From Populus alba (taxonomy: Eukaryota > Streptophyta > Magnoliopsida > Malpighiales > Salicaceae): 64,000 bases of DNA. The DNA lies in assembly GCF_005239225.2 (NCBI RefSeq), contig NC_133296.1, forward strand, positions 7,254,001 to 7,318,000, written 5' to 3'. Position 1 is the first letter of the stretch. Every line of letters begins with the position of its first letter. A program made the translations under genes and the position numbers. The notes beneath the pieces are model-generated. The model was not told the DNA's origin and searched no databases. It saw only the letters and a program-made list of their open reading frames with translations. Shown here one piece after another: positions 25,139 through 34,690 of the stretch.

Positions 25139-25620
25139 ATAGGGCATATTTTTTGTTATCTCAAGAGCACTTCTAGTTATGAGTTATTCTTTTTTACGAT
25201 GACTTTTTTATAATTGATAGATTTTATGAATGTAGATTCAGCTAATTGTCCTGATACTTGTCATCCAATTACTCTTTGGTGTATATTACTTAGTGACGCT
25301 TTTATTTTTTAGTAGAGTAAGAAGTGGGATAAAGTATCTAAATCCTCAATCAAGTCTAAAGATCATGTTATGTCATCTACATGCTTTGAGATTGTTTGGC
25401 TTTAAGGTTTATTTATATTCATCAACTTATTCCTAATCCTTTTCACATTGATAACACTAGTTTTATTTAAGTTGTTGTCAATCAAATCTTTTATGATTGC
25501 ACTAAGAACATTAAAGTACATTGTCATACGTAAAATACTTGATCAATATATATGTGATAAATTTTCATTGAGTTTTAAAGGGCTAATAATTTACCAAAGC
25601 TCTATGGTATCATCGACATA
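25139..25620 (+). pseudogene. Ty1/copia polyprotein remnant (RNase H region)
   Basis: Translation with stops and at least one frameshift gives the conserved copia RNase H blocks in order: YLKSTSSYELFF (25160s), DSANCPDTCHPIT (from about 25230, family DADWAGCPDTRRSTTG), SKKWDKVSKSSIKSK (from about 25317, family SKKQDKVSKSSTESEY), FEIVWL, then in another frame PFHIDNTSFI and FYDCTKNIKVHCH (about 25440-25535, family FHIDNTSAI and HERTKHIEVDCH). In-frame TAA and TAG codons break it. The rest of the element is not recognisable. Dead retrotransposon fragment 1.1 kb downstream of SIG1, same strand. Confidence 0.75.
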
Positions 25621-26620
25621 AATTCATGATTAATAAATTAATGCTTCTAGATCAGCTAGCATAAATTTAAAAATGGTTGTCTATTGTAATATGATGCCAT
25701 AGTATTATTGTATAGGCAATTGCTTGATTTAAGTTTGATTACATGAAATAATTAAAGACAAGATAGTTGGCCTACTTTACTTTGCAGGTAGACAAAATTT
25801 TTATTAACATAAAAAAATGTCCAGCGCAACAAGCATGATTTTTAGTAGTAAAAAATATTAATCGTTATCTAAAAAGCAAGTTTCTATTTAGAAAAAAACT
25901 AATAATGTTAATGTGAGTGTATTAGAAAGCATGAGAATAATACAATGATTGTGCATTGTCATAGGAAAATAGCTCGACCCAAACCTTTGCATAGCTCAAG
26001 TTTTAAATTAAACCATTTGAAGATTGATTTAATATGACTTAGTTAACTTGGTGAATTAAAAATATGACTTGATTAAAATAAGATTTAGTATGACATCCTA
26101 TTTTTATAAGCATTGAGGCGATAATATATTAGATTGATTTGGGTCAAGCTATTAAACATGTTGCCTAAGTCATGAACCATATTAGCTTTATTAAGTTTAC
26201 TTTTTTTGAAACTATTCTTTATTTAGTTATATGATAGAAAAATAAGCAATAACAACAAACAAATTGAATTAAATTTTAAAAAAAAAAGTTAATTATGATG
26301 GGCGGTAAAAAAGAACACCAATTTATATTCTAAAGAGATTTCTATAATCTTATTTAATAACAAAGTAAAAATTAAATGAAATTTAATAAAATAATATATT
26401 AAATATATTCTTAATTAATCTACTAATTGTAAAAATATAAACCAAATATATTTTAAATTATTTTATTTTTAAGAATTCAAGCTAAATTGTTGGGAAAGGA
26501 AAAAAAACAACAAAGAACCAGTCATGCGAACTTGAAAAACCCAACACATCTACCCACTAAAAATAAGCCCAGGAGCGTAAGCCTTTAAGCATAGGTCCAC
26601 ACACCTATTTCTTTTATTTG

Positions 26621-26682
26621 AGCAGGCGACACGTCATCTTCTTGATTATTTCTTAAAAAAAATAGATGACGTATCATCTGCT
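26621..26682. repeat. Inverted repeat with 19-nt arms and ACGTCA cores
   Basis: Arms at 26621-26639 and 26664-26682 match at 16 of 19 positions when one is reverse complemented. They are separated by a 24-nt AT-rich spacer. Each arm contains an ACGTCA/TGACGT core. It could form a hairpin or be the end of a decayed palindromic element. No function is shown. Confidence 0.7.
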
Positions 26683-27229
26683 AATTAGAATCCTAACATC
26701 ATATAGATGACTAAAAAATCAAGGAGGGTTTTTTTTTTACTCTAAGAATTTATTTTTAAACAATTTTCACCTAAAAAACAACTAATAAACATCCTTAAAA
26801 CCTCAAAAAAAAAAAAAAAAAAAAAAAAAACCTATCAACCCAAAACAAACTCAAAAATTAGTCTAAAAAAGCAAAATCTAATTAGGAATGAAATTTATTT
26901 CTCAACTGTGATCTACTTTTTTCAAGCAAGATAAGGCTTTAAAAGATCTCAATAGAACTTTTCTCGTAAAATAAGACTTGTTCATACTAAGATCAACAAG
27001 TTTTCTCGTAAAAAAACATATTGTTAATTAACTTTCTCTCACCATTGCTGTAATATGGTGACTCTCTTTACTTTCTCAAAGTGAAGGGTTGAAATGTGAA
27101 TAAAATAAATCCTTAGACTAAATCATATAATTTGCAAACTTTAAGGATTGAAATAGAGATTGACCAAAATCTTAAGCTTAAAGGCATTGACACTTTTTTA
27201 TTTTAATTTTTTTAAATGGTTGTTATCGG

Positions 27230-27740
27230 ATCAAGCTTTCATTTTCGGTCTCCTTATCTTTAATTCATCACAAACAAGAAAACTTTTTTTTTTTGTAAAA
27301 TCGAGAATCAATTAAATGCCAAAATGTTTTATTGAGACCTGTGATAAACTGAAAGAAGTAATACGAAACAAGCTATTCAAGTCAAAATACCAATAAATAT
27401 AATATGGAAAGATGAAATTAAAAAAATATATATTCAATGTCAGATTAAAAAAATAAAGGATAAAAAAAAAAATACTTTTTTTTTCTAAAATAAAGTGTTG
27501 CCATTCCACTTTGCTTTTAATTTTGGTCCCCTCATTCTTAATTTCTTACAAACAACTAAACTAATTCTTTTTTATAAAATCAAGAACTAATCTAATATTG
27601 GGACATTTATTTGAAACAGGGATAACTGACAAATTACAATACGAAACAAATCATCAAGCTCAATTACTAATCAATATAATATTAAAGAATAAAATTGAAA
27701 AGAAAAAGTTTCTTGATCAGAAAAAAATAATAATAAAGAC
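27230..27740. repeat. Diverged tandem duplication, about 270-bp units
   Basis: The block at 27230-27500 recurs at about 27508-27740. Matching phrases in order are 'ttttcggtctccttatcttt' / 'ttttggtcccctcattctta', 'taaaatcgagaatcaa' / 'taaaatcaagaactaa', and 'aatacgaaacaagctattcaa' type / 'aatacgaaacaaatcatcaag'. Non-coding. Confidence 0.65.
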
Positions 27741-28792
27741 TAAAAAAAATTGAAAACATTGTGTGCATCCTCTTTGTTTTTCATTTAATATTTATTTTAT
27801 TTAGAGAGATTGTAATTATAATACAAGGTGATTCTACATGTAATTATGGTATTATTTTTAACGAGAGATTCTCCATGGAGAGGCATTCAGAGACTTCTAG
27901 TTAGTTCTTCACCGATTATGGCTCCTAGTTTGATCGACTACTTCAAATCTCCTGAGTCATTTTTTCTTGATTCAATTGACACGTTTTTTAATTTAGATTT
28001 AAACAAAAGGCAACAATGATGAACTGAAATATTTAAAAACAACAAATAGCAAGAATTCATACCCCATGCATATAAGTGAAACATGGTCTCAAGATCTTCA
28101 ATATCGGTCTTGTGTTTAACTGAGTGTGAAGAAATGCAAAAATATGGATTATTTTTGGTTCAATTTGATTTTTATAAAAAAATATAAATCAAATTAAATT
28201 TTAAAAAAATAAAACAAAATTTCGGTTCAAACCAATCGGTTTCAGTTTGATTTTTTTTTAAAAAAAAAAACAGATTCAAACCATTTTCGCTCAGTTATTT
28301 TTTGATTTGGGTTTTTTTTTTTTAAACTTATAAAATCAAAATCAAACCAAACTGGTCAGTTTTTAAAAAATTTTAATTAATTTAATCATTATTTTTTCAC
28401 TGTTCTGATTTTTTTATTATTTTTTTTCTGATTTTTTTAATTTTATCAATTTTTCAATTTTTTTACTTACTCATATAGTTTGAGTCCATAGAAAAGATGC
28501 TACATAGAAGGCTATCCACGAGAAATTGAACCCAGCAATTAGAGAAGGCTATTTATAAACAACCAAAACAAAAACGCAACCGCTCAAAATTTTTGTTTTC
28601 ATCTTTAAAATAGAACGAAAAATGCTCAGCCATCCCTCATACATAAACTGCATATTCTGCATCATACATTGTGCCAATTCCGAATCAAGGATCTTGTCCG
28701 GATCCTTCAAGATCCAGGTTTTGAAAGATGACATTAGCAACACTGAGATTCTATCACTGCTGTTATTGAAAAAGCTCAAATTAGGCCCGCTT

Positions 28793-30899
28793 TCAATGGC
28801 GCTTCCTCCCACCACCTTTTTTCTTTCCCTTGTTCTTTTTGCCACTGTGCTTCTTCCCTTTGGTGACCATATCACTGCTAGAACCATCATCTCTCCTTTT
28901 GCCACTGTGCTTCTTCCCTTTGTTGACCATATGACTGCTAGAACCATCATCTCTAGATGGTGCTCGACTCAACAAATGCTTCACATCAAGTATGCCATTT
29001 TTAAAATGACCTTCAGTTGACCTCAGCACCCTGTCCTCAAGTTTGCGCCTCTCCACTGTTCGTCTAGCACCACTACCACCTCCAAATCTTCCAAGAACCA
29101 TATTCTAAAATGTAGAATAGTTACAGTCAGAGCAACAAGATTTCTACAATCAGATCAATCATAAATTAGAAAGGTCATGGAGAATCAACCTCTTGTTCCC
29201 TCATTTCAAGCATTTTCTCTTCTCTTTCCTTTTGTTTCTTCATTTGCACACGGGCTACACTTAAAGGTAGTCTTTGCTTCTTAGGAGGCTGTGTTTAGGA
29301 CAAAGTGCAGCAGGATTATATTCATCAAGCGCCATATGGAAGAAGCATAGACTCCATAATAAAAAATATCTACTACATTAACTACAAAGCAACGTGATTG
29401 GTGCTCATAGAGATTTTACCTTTCCACCAAGAGAGACTACTTTCTGGTTTTCTAATTCTTTCCTCTCTTTCCATGTCATATGCGAGGCACCTGGGAGACA
29501 AAACATTAAAGTGACAAAAATACTACGAAGTTTCTTGGTTGTAAATACAAATTCAAACAATCACAATAAGATGCAAATGAAGAACCAAAAAGATAGAAGC
29601 AGCATCCCAATGAATGGAACAAACTCAAACAGATCAATATTTATTGCTTCCAAGTTTGAATTAACAGCAGAAACATGTCCACAATCAAAGCCAGATTCAG
29701 CAACTTTTACCAAATGATGCAACCTAATTTTCCTCTGGCTATAACACTAGAAAAAAAAAATTCACAATGCACTGAGTCCATTTTATATGCCCAACAGAAG
29801 AACCCATACAATTATGACGAATGGTGGCAAAAGAATACAGTGCATTGTTTAAGAAAATATTGTATTCCTTGTGGCATGTTTAAAACTGGAAACTGTAGCC
29901 CATCCTTTGGGTCTGAACGGTAGAACAAGCAAGTTAAACAAATCAGCAGGTGATGAAACATCCTCTTTGCTTCTCGTCACGCATGAATAACAGATCAATC
30001 ATCTCAATCATCAAATTATGCAACTGAACCCAATGAAACGACATTGTTCCAGGTTCTACAAAACAGAGAGGAGCTCCATCTTATTAGCTCCATCCAATTT
30101 GGCTTTTATTAAGAGCAAAAAAAAGTCTCAATAGAAAAAACAAATAGACTTGGAGCCTGAAACTAGCTGGCTTCAAAAACAGCACACAACTCCAATGTTG
30201 CCGGAAAAAAAATAAAGAACATTATGCATTTAAAATAAAGAAACATGTAGGGAAAGGGATTCCACCACGAGAGGGGAAGGGAAATAAAATTCTGATCAGA
30301 AGATGTGGGCTTTGATGTTAGGAAGCTCAAAACTCTCACATTGCCAAATGCTACTACAAAGGTGTAATAGGGTAGCCTATGACACCATATAACTCTTCGT
30401 TTCCAACCTCTTTTTCCATAAGTTTTACACTGTAGTCTCTAAAAAACCTTGAAATCTAGTTTAATCAATTGATGCACTGTAATAGCATTGTGGAAAATCA
30501 CAAGGCAGTAGTTTAAACACCCAAAAGCAACTTCAAAACAAATCATTGCACTCTTCCACATGAGCAAACTCTTCAATCTCATCTCATCTCCTCTCAATGC
30601 CTGCTAGAAATTCCTAACCTCAAACCCACAATTCCTCGATAGCCCCTAACTCATCCTACAATCCATCATCACACAACTTTCTCGTGGATACATAAAGTAT
30701 AATTATAATGCAGCAGATAGCAAACAATGAAGAACAAAATTGTTTTAAAAAACGGTGAGAATAAAGAAAGAATTAAAAAAATGTAATTACTGAAGAACTC
30801 GATGTCTTTCATAATCTTCTTGATGTCCCATTCTTGATCCTTGTCATCCATGTCGCCACTTCCACTTCCACTTCCACTTGCTTGATTTTTCTTCTTCAT
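28793..30899 (-). CDS. DUF4602/C1orf131-like basic nuclear protein, probable ribosome-biogenesis factor
   Basis: Four minus-strand exons in transcript order: 30899-30791, 29490-29420, 29288-29190, 29104-28793. They total 591 nt, 196 residues, with GT-AG junctions and consistent phase. The start ATG at 30899 is the first in frame (MKKKNQ). Recognisable stretches are DIEFFSASHMTWKERKELE, VVSLGGKPPKKQRLPLSVAR, QMKKQKEREEKMLE, NMVLGRFGGGSG and VLRSTEGHFKNGILDVKHLL, all typical of a conserved plant protein that I place in the DUF4602 family. Its human relative C1orf131 is a small-subunit processome component; a role in pre-rRNA processing is therefore inference. The C-terminus is very basic (KGKKHSGK twice, then GKKKGGGRKRH), fitting nucleolar localisation. 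A 60-bp in-frame duplication lies in the last exon. Intron 1 is 1.3 kb. Upstream there is a leader intron and telo-box-like motifs. Confidence 0.85.
28835..28954. repeat. 60-bp in-frame tandem duplication in the DUF4602-type gene
   Basis: Units 28835-28894 and 28895-28954 are nearly identical, differing at a few positions. Because 60 is a multiple of three, the protein carries two copies of a 20-residue basic unit, each containing DDGSSS and KGKKHSGK. The reading frame stays open. Confidence 0.95.
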
Positions 30900-31530
30900 A
30901 GCTTTTGTATTCTCTCTCTTTCTTACTTGGTTTAGCTGCAAAAAGAAGGAAAATAGGTCAAAAACCCTACCAAAGCATAACTACATACAAAAACTCAGAT
31001 ATGTACCTGCGAATTTAGATTTTAGGGTTTAAAGGGAGCTTTTAAAACTATTTGATGTTTGATGCCTGAGAGTTTTTATTTTGTGCGTTTAGGGTTAGAT
31101 AAGTACAGACAGCCAGAAGCAAAGAAGATATAATAGAGGAAACCTCAACTTAGTCCTAAATCTATATACTCATTCTGAATTGCATCCCAAACTTATTAAT
31201 TTTATCAATTAGACCCCAAATATCTCAATATTTCTCAGCTGTGTCCTCTTATTGATTTTATTTTAAAAATTTATGTGTAATGCATGTTTTTTTGCATTAC
31301 AATGGTGTTGATTTAAAAGAAAAAATAATAATGAGCATTAATATTTCTAGTATAATTTGCATATTTATGCACTAAAACAACATTAATTTGAAAAATGTTG
31401 ATCTTCACAAAAAGACTTGGCTAAGAAGTTTTTAAATATTTATGATTTTATTGATCAAATTAATTGATTTGGAGTTTAATTGAGAATGAATATATAAATT
31501 TGGGGCCCAATTAATTTTTTAAAAAGCCCA
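30900..31530 (-). promoter_or_regulatory. 5' leader with intron, telo-box and site II-like motifs, for the DUF4602-type gene
   Basis: On the minus strand a donor (ATTCGCAG/GTACAT) lies at 31006 and an acceptor (CTTTTTGCAG) ends at 30936. They define a likely 71-nt leader intron. The leader exon contains AAACCCTAAA (plus-strand 31021-31030) and a second telomere-like motif near 31090-31097. Further up, minus-strand TGGGCC and TGGGCT (about 31502-31509 and 31526-31532) resemble site II elements. Telo-box plus site II is a known signature of plant ribosome and translation genes. Splicing and the transcription start are inferred. Confidence 0.5.
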
Positions 31531-31809
31531 ATATACGGTTCTAAATTGGCTTCTAAATTATTCCAAACGATTGCAAATTTGTAACTTAAAATTTCAAGGT
31601 AAAATTACCAAATCATTATATAAATGTTTATAAATTACTAAATTAAAAATATAAAAAAATATATTTTGATTTTATTTGAATAACATTCTACGGTAACACA
31701 TGCGTATTTGGGTGATGCTGGAATGGCATATTGGTGATCCTAGAAAGGTATAAATATTATTGGTTGTATAGACATTAAATCAAATTAAATTAAAAAACAA
31801 ATACTAAAA

Positions 31810-31835
31810 CATATATATATATATATATATATATA
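31810..31835. repeat. (AT)n microsatellite
   Basis: Uninterrupted AT dinucleotide run in non-coding sequence. Confidence 0.95.
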
Positions 31836-33780
31836 AAAGAAAGGAAAAAAATGTAAAACACAAGGAAAATTCATGATCATTCCCAAATTATCAGCATTTT
31901 TTAATCCAAAAGTTCATTTTGTTTATTTTTTTGATTTTAGGTTAAGAGAGAAAAGGAAAACTCTTTTAAAAACAAGAAAAGAAAGAGAAAATTGTTGGTT
32001 GTCAAGATTCTGATAATAAAAAAAATAACGATTTTGGTGTTAATAGGTTTCTTTCAATTAGAAGAGTTTGATGCTAATGATTTTTAGTTTTCATCTTGCC
32101 AAAAAGAGGCTTGACAATTTGTGATTTTGAGTTGTTTTTTTTTTTTTTTTATCTCTAAGAAATTTTTTTTCATATATTTTAAGGCTATAAATTTGTTTGT
32201 TAAGGTTTGTCATAGCCTAATTTTAGATTTTTTAAAATTATTATTAGCTTATTAAATTAAATAATATAAAAGAAAAGAGTTCGAAAAATAAAAATAAAAA
32301 AATGTAGGAGGCGCGACTTGGTTGACAAAAACATATTAAAGATGGATCTAAATGCATAAATGAGAGATAAAGGGACAAAATGGATCATTGATAATATGGG
32401 AAACTCAATTGCACCATTGAAGGATCTAAATGTGAAAGATAATGCAAATTCAAGGTTATTTTAAGTGAATATTAGATAAATTTGCAGAAAAAATAAGTTT
32501 AAGAATATAATTAGATTTTAATAGGTTGATTTGATTTAATCATAGGCCTAATTAAAAGACTTAATTAAGTTTGAAAATCAATTAAGGCCAAAATTAAAAA
32601 TATTAATTAAGTGCACAAACTTAATTAGACTTTTAATGAGTCAAATTAATTTTATTAAAGGCTTAATTGGTGATAAATTAAGTTTAGAAGCCTTGTTTTG
32701 ATTTAATTGAGAAGATTAGAACTTTGGATGATCAAATTTAATTTTTACAAGCTTAATCGGATTCAATTAAGGACTCAATTGAAGAAAAATCAAGTTTGAA
32801 AGCGTAATTGAGATTAAGGACACAATTGAAATTTGAAAAGACAAAATTGATACAATCAGGAGTTTAATTGAAAGAAATTTAAAGATTGAAGGCTTATTGA
32901 GAATCAGATTGAAGAATTTCAAAACCAAGAACCAAAGTGCATAAGGTGCGTGAGTTCAATGTCTGAAATTAATCAAATCAAGGGTATACTTGAAAAAAAT
33001 TAAAAGTTTAATGATTAATTGAGATCAAATTACATAATCTGAAAACCAATGACCAAAGAGCAAAAGACACTCAACTCAAAGGATTTAAATCTAGGTTTTC
33101 AAGGGTGAAATTGCAACAATTGATAAGTTTCAGAGTCAATTGAGGGTGCTTGCGTTGAAATTGAAAAAACATGGACCAAATCAAAATTTACAAAATCCCA
33201 ATTAAAAATCCCTAATTTTTAGGTTGCATATGACTTGTCACTTGGTTTTGATGCAGAAACAAAGTGGCACGTTGCTTATCTCTATTTATCATCTTCCTCA
33301 AAGGACAAAAGATGATTACAATGTCATTTTCAGGTGAATGAATGTAATATTCCTGATTATTTCAGGGGCTCCAACCACCACCATTTGAAAGAAAAGATTC
33401 TCATTTAAAAGGCTATGTCATCTTTTTTTGATGTTTGTGCCTTACCCACCACATGGTTTTTGTTTCTTATTAAATCAAAAACTCATGATAAATATATATA
33501 TATAAAGAGGAATTATACTATAACTTTTTTTTCATTGGAGTATAAATTATTTATTTTCTAATAAAAAATAAAGTTATTTAATATTAAAGCTCCCTACAAC
33601 TTGAGATAAAAAAAAAATCTTAATATACATTTTTATTTCAAATTCTTGACTCAATGTTTGATTAAAATCAATAAAACACATATTTTTTTTTTATTTAATT
33701 TATTAGATAAACATATTGATTGGTCATGGTTTTCTAAAAAAAACTTCCTCATTTAAAAGTTATCATACAAAAGTTACAAC
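31836..33780 (+). repeat. Dispersed non-coding repeat, probably part of an LTR element
   Basis: From about 32340 to 33180 the sequence is built of recurring phrases of the type 'ttaattgag..caattaag'. It shares an exact 20-mer (agataatgcaaattcaaggt at 32437-32456) with the reverse complement of 63132-63151 and resembles that region more widely. It leads directly into the minisatellite and the LTR-like promoter block at 34.0-34.7 kb. No coding frame. The LTR assignment is inference. Confidence 0.5.
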
Positions 33781-33806
33781 CCAAAATAGGGTTGTCTTTC
33801 TTGGCG

Positions 33807-34037
33807 TCCAACTTCGCGTTGGGCTATGACATGCCCTTGCCCAACTCTAATTTATGCAAGGACACGTCCGCGCTCAACTCTAATTTGGGTTATGACGCGT
33901 TCCTGCCCAACTCCACATGGAGTCTGGACACTTCTGCACCCAACTTTACGTTGGGCCAGGATGCGTCCATACCCCACCACACATTGATCAGGGATGCGTC
34001 CGCGTCCAACCCCATGTTGGGTCAAGGTGCATTTGTG
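33807..34037. repeat. GC-richer minisatellite, seven units of 33 bp
   Basis: Units start at 33807, 33840, 33873, 33906, 33939, 33972 and 34005. Each opens with a CCCAACTC-like phrase, then a TTGGG(C/T) phrase, and ends with a GACGCGTCC-like phrase. The 33-bp period keeps frames open on both strands, so long ORFs here are by-products of the repeat. It stands out as much richer in G+C than its surroundings. Confidence 0.9.
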
Positions 34038-34690
34038 CTTGACCATTCCTAGATGCAATCACAAGTTGAACCCAACTCCCCTTGAGTTCAGCGTATTAGT
34101 TGAATCTAACTCCGTTCAAGTTCAATGTATAGCTAAAAGGTAACTCCATACTGAACCTCCCATACCTCGGACCTGGGCTAGTAATTATGATATCCATTAC
34201 ATCCGATTAAATACGAACAAGTGTTCCATGCTTATATTAATTAAATGTGATGGCACAAACAATAAAATAATATTATTTTATTATTATAAGATTACATTTC
34301 TATCCCTCCTATGTTGTATGAAATAGGTTAAGCTGGGTAATATAAAAGGAAACGTGAATATATAGCAAAAAGGTTCGAAACCTTATATACTCTGAGATAT
34401 AAACACCATTCTTTTTCTTCTCTAACTTCTATATTTTCTTCTCATTCTTCCTTTTTATCTTTATAAAAACTCATTAATACCTTCATTAATGTCCTTTTGC
34501 CACATAAAAATACATCATACTGACTTGATTTTCAGAGGATCCCCCATCAACATCCCTAGGGGTTTGTCTATAAAAGACATTGTGCAGGTATTTATTCAAG
34601 AGGAGATTCACACCCCCTTGAAAGATCCATTACAAAAAAATCAACGCAGTCTTGAAGTGAACACGTTGTAAATGATATGCAAAAATTTTA
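34038..34690 (+). mobile_element. LTR-like promoter/R-U5 block
   Basis: The sequence has a TATA-like 'atataaaagg' at about 34341, a pyrimidine-rich stretch (34405-34460) and the phrase CTGACTTGATTTTCAGAGGA followed by 'tcccccatcaacatcccta' (34519-34558). This resembles the U5 region of plant LTR retrotransposons as I remember it. With the upstream repeat it may be a solo LTR. I could not fix TG/CA ends or a target duplication, and there is no adjacent polyprotein. The small frame at 34489-34671 lies in this block and is not called as a gene. Confidence 0.45.

Larger units (their letters stand above)
25621..28792. other. AT-rich intergenic region with simple repeats
   Basis: No gene found. 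Contains a hairpin-forming inverted repeat (26621-26682), a long A run (about 26804-26830), a duplicated block (27230-27740) and AT-rich low-complexity sequence at 28140-28480. The short frames here have no recognisable domain. The last few hundred bases may include the 3' UTR of the DUF4602-type gene on the minus strand. Confidence 0.4.

Noticed and set aside
28622..29020. Plus-strand open frame of 132 codons
   Set aside because: It is the antisense shadow of the last exon of the DUF4602-type gene, including its 60-bp duplication.
33807..34037. CRISPR-like array
   Set aside because: Units abut with no conserved-repeat plus unique-spacer pattern, and the host is a plant nuclear genome.
33792..34058. 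Overlapping open frames on both strands, looking like an 11-residue repeat protein
   Set aside because: They follow from the 33-bp minisatellite, which keeps frames open on both strands; no start context, domain or gene structure supports them.
34489..34671. Small plus-strand protein gene
   Set aside because: Lies in the LTR-like R-U5 block and matches no family.
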